From: Steinernema hermaphroditum
Lineage: Eukaryota; Nematoda; Chromadorea; Rhabditida; Steinernematidae
DNA: 64,000 nucleotides
Reading direction: 5' to 3'
Assembly (NCBI GenBank): GCA_030435675.1
Contig: CM059625.1
Coordinates: 8,804,001 to 8,868,000 of the forward strand
The notes below the pieces were generated by a model. It had not been told where the DNA came from, made no database searches, and saw only the letters and a list, made by a program, of their open reading frames with translations. Of the stretch, positions 25,301-41,003 are shown piece after piece. Positions within the stretch are counted from its first letter, which is position 1. Each line of letters begins with the position of its first letter. The position numbers and the translations under genes are program-made.

Positions 25301-25605
25301 CGACCGGATTCGAATCTACTGTCAGAATAGAACCATCACACGACAGCTTCGCTTCGAACTTAAGCACTTCAGGTTGGTAACAGTCTCCGCTTAAACAAAT
25401 GGAAAAACAGGCCTAGAGTTCACATAAATTCTATTGTTTAGGTACTATAATCTCTGATGCTTACGGCAATATGTACAGCTCGGATAAGCTGGCACCGCTA
25501 GAGCCTCTGACAGAGGTGGCAACGCCGGACACCGAGAGCGGAACGCCGCTCCTTGGACCCCTACATCATGACAGGCCGACTAGCCGTACGTCGACTCACG
25601 TTTGA
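22318..25605 (+). CDS. syg-1: Kirre/NEPH/SYG-1 immunoglobulin adhesion receptor
   Basis: Thirteen exons (22318-22473, 22944-23166, 23212-23406, 23451-23544, 23702-23960, 24006-24114, 24158-24305, 24349-24526, 24569-24797, 24838-24996, 25043-25155, 25201-25372, 25442-25605) close to 732 residues. A signal peptide (LQCLLLSLILCSTTA) leads into five Ig domains. The first has the family signature GAVQWVKNDFGLG and RRYSMVG; the fifth ends DFGVYNCSAANPFGSKS. One transmembrane helix follows (YVMVAGILFILAVASLICLG). The cytoplasmic tail holds DVTIKCEALDGGQFYPEMYS and YQYYNPSTGF, and ends in Thr-His-Val, a class I PDZ ligand like that of NEPH1. In animals these receptors bind nephrin/SYG-2-type partners to set synapse position, fuse myoblasts or build filtration slits. 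The start ATG lies just after a TTTTCAG, so a 5' UTR intron is likely. The first coding intron is 470 nt. The exon 4/5 junction (23545-23701 intron) is the weakest. Confidence 0.92.
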
Positions 25606-25729
25606 TCTTGCTCAAGTACACAGATTTCTAAGTGCCCTTCGTTCACATATTTATATTTCCGTTTGTCTACTCCACCTCTGCTGTTGGTGTCAGGGGCGGT
25701 CACTTTCTCAGTACCGCCCTTCAAGACAA
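25606..25729. other. short gap between convergent SYG-1-like gene and unknown frame
   Basis: Only 124 nt separate the SYG-1-like stop codon from the end of the unidentified minus-strand frame. No clear polyadenylation signal was seen on either strand. Confidence 0.35.
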
Positions 25730-26092
25730 TCATGCCCTGCATCTTTCACTCGCGTTTAGAAGTTGTTGAAGTTCGCGTTGAAAATCAGGATTGTACAAAG
25801 AAAAAATTGTATTGAACGTATCCTCGCTCGTCTCTTGCCTCAAGGATTCATTGACTTCAATGAATGCCTGTTCAAGATGTTCACGATACTGGTCTTTTAC
25901 CGTTGTTGTTCGGATAATTTCCCTCGAAGAGGAAAATAAATTGTATATTTTGATGAAAGGAAATTCATTCCGTGAACCGTCGCCAAGTGAAAACAAAGCA
26001 AAATCCAATCCAAAGGCGGTAATTTTCTTTACAGCGAGAACAAATTGTCGTGCGCTCGCTACCGCGCGTTTAGTCAGCGCCCGTTTCCCTCC
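25730..26092 (-). CDS. unidentified open coding segment, probably a 3' exon
   Basis: A minus-strand frame of 120 codons runs from just inside an in-frame TAA (26093-26095) to a TGA at 25730-25732. It contains no ATG, so if expressed it must be a terminal exon joined to something upstream, or a decayed gene. The product looks protein-like: a basic start (KRALTKRAVASARQFV), then ITAFGLDFALFSLGDGS and an acidic helical end (DQYREHLEQAFIEVNESL). I do not recognise the family. No upstream exon could be linked with confidence in the 1.6 kb before the SIK gene. It ends 124 nt from the end of the convergent SYG-1-like gene. It could equally be a chance open frame; codon-usage or conservation tests would settle it. 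Confidence 0.35.
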   Translation of the reverse strand, partial: GGKRALTKRAVASARQFVLAVKKITAFGLDFALFSLGDGSRNEFPFIKIYNLFSSSREIIRTTTVKDQYREHLEQAFIEVNESLRQETSEDTFNTIFSLYNPDFQRELQQLLNASERCRA

Positions 26093-27705
26093 TTATGGTT
26101 GTGGCTAGGCTATTTGAATAGCACGTGGGACCGGGAAAGTTTAGGGAATTGCGCGACTGACATTAATTGCTCATTTCAACACTTCAACCACTCGATCCAA
26201 AGTCGCTTTCTCTGTTCACGTTGTGGACAAGCACCAGTACGGGTGCCGTGTAAACGATCACTATTCCAAGTATGAACCGCGAAGATAATGGTGTCGCTTT
26301 AATTGGAAAATAAACAGAGCTGATGGCACTCAAGTTAACACACACCATCATTAACTGAGACTTTGATCTTGCGATCTGCATAGTCATATGGTATTGTCTG
26401 TACATTTTTATCTGTTTCTGTTTTCTGTGTGCGAACATTGATGCAAAGGGTACTTTGCGGCGAAGCGTTCATGTTAGTTTTGTCACTTTGGTGAGAAAAG
26501 CTTTGTTAGGCAAGTGTTGACATGGACTAATGAGCAGCTTTGAGAGTAAATACGAGCAGAGTTCGCACGCTTTTTCCCAGCAGTCTGAATCCACGTAACT
26601 TCTAGTTGAGACAGGGTTCACAGTTATGGATATTTCCACTCGTTCGTATTTCCATTTCATATTTTAAGATTTTATGAGCTCGTTTGATAAAGGCGAGCTT
26701 AAGTGAGGATTGTTAGAGAAAATATTAATGACGGTCGTCAGGCTCATCTTCCTTAACATTAACGACGTTCCAAATTTAGGAGATCCCTTTTATGGGAGTC
26801 ACAGCAAATGTAGTTCGGAGCAATAATAAGAGAAGAGGACAGCGGTTTTTTATTCGCATTCTGTGGCTGATGCGTGCAGCGTGCGTGTTAGCAGGGCGAC
26901 CGAAGCTATAGAAATCACCGATCGTCCTTCCGCCGAGTGCTAGCCGTCATCTTGTTGACGATGGGAGTTTTTAGGCAGTTATCTCACAGTGTGTTTTTTC
27001 CCTTTTTTCGCGGAGTTTACTTCGCGTTTGCGTCACTCTTTTGTTTGATCTGTTTTGTCGAGTCAAAAGAAACAGCATGTGGTTTCGCTAGACGGTTGTC
27101 GATCTGCGCGATTAAAATCTTCCTCAGTATGGGTCGTTTAGTTGCCGGAGAAACTGTCGCTTATGCCTTTTTAGCGTCACTGTTGCCTTGCCAAACCCAC
27201 CATTTGCTTCATTCCCTCCGTGTGTGAATGATGCACTCTTAGGGCGTGGTGGGATCTCGGCCATTATTAAATCAGCGTTGTTCAAAAGTTTCCCGGCATA
27301 TCTAAGCCATAGATGGCTGCCCTCATGGAGGAAAGGAGTATGGAGCTTTCGCGGTTATTTGAGGAAATCGCGCCATCGCAACTGTCTGACACTAGAGATA
27401 TTTAGAAGATCGCGGTGTTCGGGTCGTGTGACAAATGTCGGTTCAGATGGCGACGAGGAAACGTTCGGAAGCACTAAGACATGCGTGTGTCTTTTCAGGA
27501 GAGTGTGAAAGAAAGCGTGATTGGCGAGGCCGAATCGCCAGTCGAAAACGAACGATCAGAGGAACAGAGAAAAAGAGTGAAATTCGAGTGACGTCAACAT
27601 TTGCGTCATCGTGTATGGAGGGGAAGCAATGCGAACAGTGTAAGAGGATGTGTGCTACGTGAATTCAAGCTGAATTATTGTGGCTTTTACTTTAGTCCTC
27701 CAGTA
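26093..27705. other. 5' region of SIK gene, no coding exon seen
   Basis: This stretch lies between the unidentified minus-strand segment and the SIK start codon. Frames at 26184-26438, 26469-26660 (minus) and 26937-27662 (plus) have no recognisable domain. A TTTAG at 27691-27695 precedes the SIK ATG by about 10 nt, so the 5' UTR of SIK may be spliced. The region should contain the SIK promoter. Confidence 0.4.
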
Positions 27706-31934
<4,229 letters not shown>

Positions 31935-34900
31935 CCCAAAATACCGTTATGTCATTCGAGTTTTTCGAAAACTTTCCGACCCTTTCCGATCCACTTCATG
32001 TCCTTCTGGTTTGCTGACCCAGCCCATAGTGTACGGTCGTTTGGCTGTGTTTTATGTTTGTACATCATATCAAGGAGCGGGTGAAACGTTTGTAAGAGAG
32101 CAATAACAACTGGAACACTAGTCATCGTCCAGCATTGTAAATATTTCACGAAGTCTACCGTTCCGAAAGTTAATTAATACAGCATACAATTCCTGGTACC
32201 CCGATGCATTCAGTGTTTCTTTTTGTATCTGATATGTACAATAAGTGAAATGACAACAACAGCTTCAAACATGCCCAGAGAAAAGAAATTCAAGGAAACC
32301 GAACAATTTTGTCGCCAAAACGGAGTTATGTGTCTACCTAGGCGCAAAAGGAACGGAAAAACCTCCACGTTAAAGCATTATCGCTTTTTAAAGGGCTGTT
32401 ATAAAACGAAGCGCTATAAGTTCGAAGTCCGCACAGCTGCTCTGATGAGAGCGGGTTGAAGATGGGTTCGCTGTGCTCGACCGTCTTCGGAATCAGCGTC
32501 CTCGCCTCTCTGACGCCCTGCGTTCTACTCTGACGCCGTGCCTGGTGACTGATGAGACGGCTTCGCAAATGACTAGAGCCAGAAGAAGACCGAAGACTGC
32601 GGAGTGACAACGTGGTTCTTGTGCATATATGATGTGTCGCTAGGCTTAAGCCTTTGATACGAGAAGTAAACTCGTCGAACCTCGTTGTTATGAAACAACC
32701 TGGAGTTCGGTGCGATGTAATGTTTCACTCAGAATGACCGCTGGTGGTCTGTTCTGTAATCAGTCGCATACGTTGAAACATTTCAACAAAGTCTCATACA
32801 ATCGAGAACTTTGACCATGTTCTGAAACTGATATCTATTTTTATTTGCACTGAATAAGGTGTCAGAAATAATACTTCCATGGTCCACCTTGAGATCCGAA
32901 ACACCGAACCTTCAACGACCTCTTCGAGGGACTATTTCTTTGATGGACGACATGCTGTCTTAGCTACGCTTATAGCTTAGCTTCCAAGCGCATGTGCCAC
33001 TTTCTTATTATATTGTCAAAGTAAGGCAAAATTCCAAGAATATTAAAAATTTGGTCAAAAAGCGTGACTTGAGTCGGAAGTAACTAAAATTTCTTGCTGA
33101 TTCAATCAACTTTGACGAAGGGTATACAGACAACACGGGCGACCAGCTAAGGCGCTCAAATTCCATGGTGACTATTGCCCGGATGCCTTAGGCCACAAGT
33201 GGAAATTGAAAGCTCCGATTTCCCATGGTCTTTCCGACCCCTTGATCCGCCAGCGCAACTCATTCACTATTGCATTTATTTGTATTTCCAAATAAAAATC
33301 TTTTCCTTTATTTTTCGTGACTGTTGAAGTCAAGGGGGTCCTGTCCACATGATCCCTAGAACTAATTGAGCACATGGATCAGGAAGAGAAGCCGAAGATT
33401 GAGTTGTGGTCTGAACCAGGTCGAAAAAGTGATATTCCACTGTGTTGTGTGCGCTATTATAGAAACAAGTGGATAAAAAGTGTTATTGGGATAGAGCAAC
33501 CTCCCACCTACAGTTTACGGCCAGTATCTAGAAAAATGTCTTTTCATTCGTCAAAATAAGACAGAAATTGCGAACTGTATTCGATGTTTCACCAGATGCA
33601 ATGGGAACATCCAATGGTTGACATTTTAGATTGTCCTCAAAACTGCTGCTCATCTTCAGCTGGGACTTAGGTACTTAGCGGGCATATAGGCCTCCCACAG
33701 CCCTATCTGAGGACTACCGACACAGGACTGTTGGAAACATTAACGACTATATTGAACAAAGGATTGCAATGAGGTCAAAAACAGGCAAAATGGAATTTTT
33801 CGACCTGGAACCTCTTCTGTTCTACAGTGGAGTGACCAGGGTTCTGGTCACGAAAAGCTCTGAGGCTGTGTAGTTAAACGTTATGTATCTCTAGTGAAAT
33901 GTTCGTCTTTTTGTTAATAAATGCTCTTTTTAACATCCGCCATTTTCTAAGGATCAACCCAATAAAATGGGCTGCTTGAAATCTGTCAGGGTCGGTTCTC
34001 AAATTCTAAGGGTCAGAATACTTCAGCATGGCGGCAGATTTGTTTTCCCTCTCACAATGGCACTTAACAGTATTAGAAAGAGATAGCCTCTCCATCAGAA
34101 TTGGCGCTTACATTTTCACGTTCGTAAGAGCTGTGGTGCAGTCATTCATTTTTGTCGGTTGCGAAAGTGAGTTGAGTAAAGGAGGGTCGTTCTTGACCGT
34201 TTTTGTTGACCCTATGTTCGCCTCGCCGAGGCTTCCGAAGACTCGCTGCAACATTGTTCAGAAGATGGGTCGCCATGCTTCGACGCCTCACCAGATTCAG
34301 CACTTCGCTGCTTTGACGCATGCAAAGACTGATGAGACCGCTTCGTTACATCGTGCCTTGTGCCGACGAAAGAAGAAAACCAGCTACAAATCGAGCGATT
34401 TAATAGAATCTCTAAGTATAACTACGCTCGTCCCTTCAGGTCCGTGCAAAACTTCCAGTCACGTACCTAAGCTGGTCTCTTTGCTAAGCCAAAATTGGTC
34501 GTGTGCCGACACGAATCCAGGTCACGTTTGCTTACCTTCAATCTTTTGTCATTGAACTACAGCTATGGAAAGCTTGTAGGACAATTTCCTCCAGTTGCGA
34601 ATGTTGTGAGCGGGCGAAGCAATCATTGTACTCAATTCTTGGCACATTTTATAATTTTCATTATTCAAAATTGTGTATATGAATACTAATGAAGAGTTTT
34701 ATCAAAACTCGCAAATTTTGCTCGTATCGAATCTTCAAAAGCGCCTGATTCCGTTTATTACCATTTGGACAAAGCCAGTTATAGGAAACTCAAAACGATA
34801 TCAAAAACCGGACACCTTTCCGGACTGAAATGACTTCATGCAGTTGCTTCGCACAAAGTCGCGATCGTCCATTTTGTCATGAAAAACTTTCGTCAATGTT

Positions 34901-35340
34901 CACAATTTCCAATCTGTTGTTTTTTGCTTTGTGTCAAAGATCTCTGCTTAGTGCATAAGGCAGTTTACTGCACCATGAACTATGATCGAAAGAAACTTGT
35001 TTTTAAACGGCAAGGTTAATCCTTTCGCTATTTATAATGTGAACCGGTTTTGCTGAACGGCTACTTTTGCAACACGGTGAATGGACAGTCCCAGTTCTCC
35101 AGGCGGATCTCCAGATCGCCTGCCATCATTGCTAAATAATTTATGGCAGTTGCACACTAGAGTGGAATGCGTTGTTTACTCTCAAATACTCACGATTCGT
35201 GACTTTATGTATATTGAAATTACAAGAGGGTTGTGCATGTGTAACCACCGAAACAGCCAATTTGCTTTTCACAAAAATCGTGATGCGTGTCTTGCGTAGA
35301 CAGTGTGAACAACTGTGGTGTAACTCCATATAAAACGAAG
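31935..35340. other. intergenic, no gene supported
   Basis: No recognisable exon. The longest plus-strand frame (34028-34555) encodes a Ser/Thr-rich sequence with no domain or splice partners. Two short stretches, 32547-32565 and 34327-34345, share 19 nt with one mismatch (ACTGATGAGAC then GCTTCG) and lie in loosely similar surroundings, hinting at an old duplicated element. Otherwise the region is A/T-rich and unstructured. Confidence 0.4.
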
Positions 35341-37460
35341 GGACTTCCGGAGGAAAGTCGCACGTGTAGTTCTATTGGAATTTCGTCCGCTGCTCTCCTA
35401 TTCCTCTAAGTTGTCCGCGGCGTATATGCGCCGAATGTTCGGGAAGGACCCCCGACGGATGGGAAATAGCCAACGCGACGAGCCTATTGATCAGAGGGTC
35501 AGCCTCGTGTTCTAGCACCGCGTCACGTGAAGATGGACCGATGGTCACGTGCGCGGATTCTTCCAATCGGGTGCGTCGTGCGAGCACGTGCGAATCGGAA
35601 AGCGAGACAGCCATCACCGCTCGGTTGTGCTGTGTTTACGCTTGGTGCTCGCCGCCGGTCAAAGTACATTTCTCTTTCGATGTCACCAGTGGCGCTATAT
35701 CACATGCTCGCTGCGAATGGAGGAATCCCCTACCGTACCACTGCAGTGAACATTAATAGAAGTTGTCAACAGGCGCGGGTTTCCCGTTCTTCTGCGGTCG
35801 CTGGAGTTACACATTACACAATGTCTGTGAACAAAGAGTGATAGAGGTTTGCGGAAGCCGATACATTTAAGGTGACCTTAAAAGCTGCCATGTTTTCATT
35901 ATCTTCAGTAGAGGGCACCATGCCTACAGCAGATCATTGTACGCAGTTTGGCAAGGTCGTGCGGTACGAAAACGGGGCTTCGTCCGCCTCGTGCACACGT
36001 GAGTCGAGCACGCCGAAACCGTCGTCGACCTCCAAATTTTGTTCCGTTTGTGTTTTCGCCCCCGTGTACAGCGATGTCACTGGAGCGGAAACGACGACAT
36101 TCCCCATGGGCTCGCCTCCAAAAACAGCATCTTTAGCCGTTGTTGTTTCGGACGTCCCCACCTCTATGATCGATGCGACCAAAAGCGCTTTATGGACGAT
36201 AGTTAAAGGCGAGCTAAATCGAAAACAAAATTGGGTGGCCCTATAATTAACTTGGAACGTTAATACTCTGAGGATAATATATATATTCCGGTTAAGTTGA
36301 CATCCAGTGCAGACTCTCTTGCAAAGTGCTCTGTCAATGCCTAGCGTTGTTCATTCGGTGGCTCAGTGAGGGGCCTTGAGGGAATGACTCGTCTATTTCC
36401 GTTACTGCACAAGAAACCCGTCGCAGAAGTCGTCGGCGCCAACGATGACGAAATCAGTGATAGAGAAGGACACCCGGTCATCGTTCCTTTTTTGTACGCG
36501 ACCGACGATAACGCTGCGTACGGGGAATCCTCTCGACGTACGCTCCGAAGCGTCGTTTTGCACGATGTGCCGAGCACAGTCACGTCGGGCACATGGACAT
36601 CACGCGAATACGGTAATCCCAGACCGTGGGACACAGTTGATGTTAGGGTTTGCAAGTGACTCGGTGCACAGGAACAGCTTCAAATGCGTTCTGTGATGAA
36701 GGCAAACGATTTCACAATGTGGGTTAGGGATATGGTCGCAGATTATGGGTGTGCGCGTAGGCGCACAAATATCCTCGGTCGTCCTTGGAATGTTTAGTGC
36801 GATCTGTCACGTGCATTCCTCTCTCATCACGTGGTCGCAAAACTGGGATTGTCGCAGGCGTTCACATGCACCGATCTACGATCAATCGGCGATCGGCCGC
36901 CGTAACTGTTGTAAGCAATCAGACATCACCCTCCACCAAAGACAGCGTGCGCCGCCGACGCGGAAAGATAAAAAAAACGGGGAGTACCCTTTCACGCGTC
37001 GTGCAAGGCAAACTTGTCATGCGACCGACTTCACATTGGAGGCAAACAAGCACAAGGAAATAGGGTTACTGTAACGTATCATACATCCTGAGCACTTTCG
37101 GCGTAGCTGCAAACGCAGCAAAATCCATTATTGACCACGAAAGGGGGATGTCTGATTGCTTACAATAGTTCAAACAACGTTTTAGCCGTGTACCAAGGTT
37201 TTCGTGCGCAATAAATGTAAATTTTTTATATAACACACATTACAGAACAATAAATAAACATGAACATGTCTCACATCATTCGGTGAAAACGGAAGGATTG
37301 GAGCCAAGACACAGTCGTAGCAATTACATGTTTTTGGTAAGGCAAATGTGCACAGAAATCTGCTGAATATTATTTAAGTTTGAGTAAAAAAACGCCGTAT
37401 AGAATGTGTTTTGCATACAGGAGATCAAAAAAGACATTTCAGTGGTGTTGCTCGAAAAGT
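35341..37460. other. CpG-rich stretch with E-boxes and open frames on both strands
   Basis: This 2.1-kb segment lies 3' of the Mad-type gene. It is visibly richer in G+C and CpG between 35,400 and 37,060 than its neighbours and contains seven CACGTG hexamers. Open frames occur on both strands at the same place: plus 35872-36246 and 36366-36659, minus 35934-36182 and 36341-36655. None has a recognisable domain and none can be joined to the Mad-type gene by obvious splice sites. It may be a regulatory domain, or an unrecognised fast-evolving gene. Confidence 0.4.
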
Positions 37461-39334
37461 TCACTTGGAGAACGGATGAACGAGAAGGTTTTGAGAAAGT
37501 TGATGGTGACTGTATGGGTAGAGAAGAGGCCAAGCAGGGACGAGACCGTCGAGCACAGGATCGAAAGTGCTGGTTATGACCGGAAGCGCCGGAGAAACAG
37601 ACGGTTTCGCCGAAGGGCTATATTCCAGATACATGGGAGACATGCGATTTTCGTCGACAGAAGGAGTCACTGACGAGGCGTTGGAAACAACACTCTGTGT
37701 TTCTTCGCGGGCTTTGCGCTCGTTTCGGATCTGATCGAGCTCCTGAGCGATTCGGAGACGCTCGGCTGCGAGGGCTTGACGTTTCGCAAGAAGCTCAGCT
37801 TTGCGGCGCTCTTGATTCTGAAATTAATTCTTACTTAACTCTATGTCGCTAATGGTGATTGGAGAAGAACTTTGGACTGTTGACGATGTGTCACGTCACA
37901 AGACATTCCCTGTTCCCGGGTGATGTTGTCGCGCGTAAAGAAGAGCCCACCACGTGTTATCCCCATCTGTCCACGACCGCCGATGTTCACGTGAACGCCC
38001 GCCTGCGATATTCCTCGCTCGAAACGGGTACTCTGACCGACTTGCACTTGTACATTGATCGCGTGATGTCCATCCCTACAAAGCGCTCGCTTCGTCGAGC
38101 ACAAAGCACTCCCACAACATAAGAATCAGATAGAATTGAGCAAAACATTCGAATGTGAAAGTTTGTTTCTATCTATAGCCGAAAATTCTCTGACAGTAAT
38201 TATTTTTTTCACTTGCAGCGCACTCTTAAGCCGTGTTGCAGTCGCTGGGTGGAAAGTGTTTTCCCGTCCTTTCCTGTTCTCTGGGTGTGGGCACGTCGGT
38301 GGAAACCCCTGTCGTCATTCGATGATTCGTCGTCGCCGACGGGAGAGTGATCATTTTTACATCGAGTGCACGCGCAGGCACGGGACCACATCATAAACAC
38401 GCGACTGCTCCCTCGACGGGAAGCGACGCATTGAAAGGCGCATGCTGTTCACGTGCACAGCGACGACCAGGGATAGACGTGCTCGGAGTCGATATGGCGC
38501 GAGTGCGAGGCACCAAAGTACGGCCAAATCGACGCGACGTCGTAGCAGCGAAACCCTACATTTCTGTGCGTTGAGCAAAAGCGCAGATCTCTGGACACTT
38601 CCCTGTGTGGCGGAAAAGAAGATCCCTATGGAAGCCCAAGTTATGAGATAACGATGATAGGAAACGAGCCAATGTCTGTTAGGTTTGTGGCGAAAAACAC
38701 CGAACGGGATACATCACAAAAAATAGCACTCTTTCATCGCGATGCTGATATCTTCCGGCTCACTGGAATTCCATTGGAAAATGCGCGAAACGTGCACGAC
38801 GCCACGTGCGCCCCGCGCACATCCATTTCCTCTAAGCGGGCGCCCATCTAATTTGGTGTCGGTGCCTTGCACTGCTCGCTGTCTGTCCCCATGGTCAATT
38901 TGCCCCGGAAACGCAGTCTTTCATGTGCAGGGCGGGAGAACGCCGCTGGAGGCGAATTCACTTACCAAGAGATGGTTGCGGGCACGGGTGAGTAAAGCAA
39001 GAGTTGTGTCACGGGAGCAGTCGGTGTCGTTTGGCAAAATTCGCTTCAGTTGCTCCAAAGAACCGCGCAGATTTGCACGACGATTTTTTTCGAGTTCGTT
39101 GTGTGCGGCTCTAAATTCGAAAATTTAATATTGCTGAAATCAATTTTGCAAAGGCGCGGGGGATTCGTTGGGCATCTGCTGAATCACAAAACATCGGAAT
39201 GCTCGTCTTTGTGGTGATTGGTCTTCCGTTCGTTTAATTCATGACGCTCGCAAACGAAAGGGTCGCGCTGTGCTGTGCGGTACCCCTGCACGCGGTGTTC
39301 ACGTGAAGCAGTCACCGCACATGTCGCTCACGTG
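35361..39334. promoter_or_regulatory. cluster of 13 CACGTG E-boxes around the Mad-type gene
   Basis: Canonical CACGTG hexamers start at 35361, 35524, 35546, 35585, 35996, 36808, 36828, 37951, 37988, 38450, 38803, 39300 and 39329. Four lie in the third intron of the Mad-type gene, two in its second intron and seven in its 3' flank. I found seven in the other 60 kb of the window. CACGTG is the preferred site of Max/Mad/Myc and related bHLH-zipper dimers, whose basic region is conserved in this gene. Function as a regulatory array, perhaps autoregulatory, is inferred. Confidence 0.6.
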
Positions 39335-39745
39335 CGCAGTGTAAACAAGTTACGATGTGGTCGACGGGCGCAGTCGCGAATGAGCAAAAGAGCGAGCGGG
39401 ACGGAGTGCAGGAAAACCCACGCACCGGCTGTGACGCGTGGAGCTGCTGGAATTAGACGAAGGTCTTGAAGACCGCGGGGGAAGCACGGATACGGTATCC
39501 ATTCCAATCGGCTGACTGGTTGATGCCGCCATGGCACAACGGATCTTGCCACTGGAAGAATTCTCGTTTTTGTAGCTCTCTGAAAGGTTTAAAGGATTTC
39601 AGAGTGAACAAGGACTGGGGTTCCCCTTACCGTTAATAACTTGGATCGAGCTATGGGGCAGGGCATTCAGAAGTTCTGCGGCCAGAAGAAGCTTGCCGAT
39701 TGGGTGCGAGTTGGAAATGGGATTCATTTCGACACATGAACTCAT
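37461..39745 (-). CDS. Mad/MXD-type bHLH-zipper transcriptional repressor
   Basis: Four exons (39631-39745, 39426-39579, 38966-39110, 37461-37817) close to 256 residues; introns are 51, 315 and 1148 nt. The N-terminus has a short amphipathic helix, IGKLLLAAELLNAL, resembling the Sin3-interaction domain of Mad/Mxd proteins. A Ser-rich linker follows. Exon 3 encodes the basic helix-loop-helix: HNELEKNRRANLRGSLEQL, then LPNDTDCSRDTTLALLTRARNHL. The basic region keeps the Glu and Arg pair that reads CACGTG. Exon 4 starts with a helical, heptad-like stretch (ERRKAELLAKRQALAAERL) that fits a leucine zipper for pairing with Max. Such proteins recruit Sin3-HDAC and oppose Myc/Mondo-type activators. 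Start is the first ATG after an in-frame TAA. The gene sits inside the E-box cluster described above. C. elegans mdl-1 is a Mad-like counterpart; exact orthology (MXD versus MNT) is not resolved. Confidence 0.85.
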
Positions 39746-41000
39746 GACTTGGTCAGAGGTTTACGTCAGTATGGAAGGGAGAAGGGGCGCTGACTGATAG
39801 AACTGGTGGCGCAAATAGAAGTGACGAATTGAAGAGGGCGGGCGAGACAATATATATGTGTAGGAGACCGAAAAGGCGTTTGGGAAATCCCTTCTATCGA
39901 TCACGGACGGGCGCACGCACTCCAGCCAATGTCCAGACTGACGGAGAGTGAACGAATGGTGTTCGGTTCGACAAAACACTGTTTTCTTTGGCGACGCTGA
40001 TAGATCGCGACGCAGCAGAGCGCGCAGACCACGAGCGCCTGTGTGCAAACACCGCCCTCGGCGTAACTGCGGCCGGATGCAGGAAAGAGACACAAACAAC
40101 AAACAAATTATTCACCTCTGGCGGTACGGCGGCCCTGATCAAATTGGGGTCCTCTTTTGAAAGGCTTTGATTCAGCGGAAAGGAACAGCGCAATGGCGAG
40201 CTTGAATTATGGGTTATGGTAACAAATGTTGACGCCCTTAGACACAAAGTGTTAAAAATAGACCTTGATGGTTAAGCTGGAGAGATGAGGAGACAAAGCA
40301 GAAATTAAATTAAAACGAATGCGAATCCCGCACCGAAGATGGTGTTGGCATCTGACTACAGACCGGCAAAATCGGTTCAGTGAGGATTGCTGTTGGTCGA
40401 TGCTAAGACGTAAGACGCAAAAACTTATGAATCACTGCCATAGAGGAGGTGACGCTAAAGCGTTTAAGCTTCTTAATGTTGTAACATGTGGTAATGCGTG
40501 ATATCGTGCTCTCCTGTCAATGAAAAACATCGAGTCATAAGAGAATTAATCGTAACGGTGAGTGAGATCTGAGATTCGCGTCGTTCTGTCTAAAGGATTT
40601 ACAAAGATGGAGCAGTGAAAATTCACAATAGTGGAAAGCCATTCAAATATTTTCGATCAAACAGAATGAAAAAAGAGCACAAGTTGAGTAACCTTTCCAT
40701 TTTTTCAGCTACTGCCAATATGAAAACACCGTATGTACATTAAGAAGACATTCAGGAGGAGATGATAAGGAATGATATATGATAGTAAAGTTTGAGAATC
40801 TTCTGTATAAAATAAATAAAACGTAATAAAATAACTTGAGGCTACCCGCCCGCCCCCCTGTACGTTTTCGAAACAGTGGATCCAACATTCCCACGTCATG
40901 GGTGATACAAAATAAGAATATAAGGAACTGCAAGTATACTAAAACCACAGTAAAATGTCAAGTACGAGTCATTATGATCAAAAATGTGACTCAAAAATCA
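39746..41000. other. upstream region of the Mad-type gene
   Basis: Contains the presumed promoter of the Mad-type gene. Minus-strand frames at 39761-40247 have an Arg/Ser-rich composition but no domain. Between 40,250 and 41,000 the DNA becomes A/T-rich with no coding signal. It lacks the CACGTG words that mark the gene's introns and 3' flank. Confidence 0.4.
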
Positions 41001-41003
41001 AAA

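Noticed and set aside
34028..34555. Plus-strand open frame of 175 codons
   Set aside because: Ser/Thr-rich composition without domain, signal peptide or linked exons; likely open by chance.
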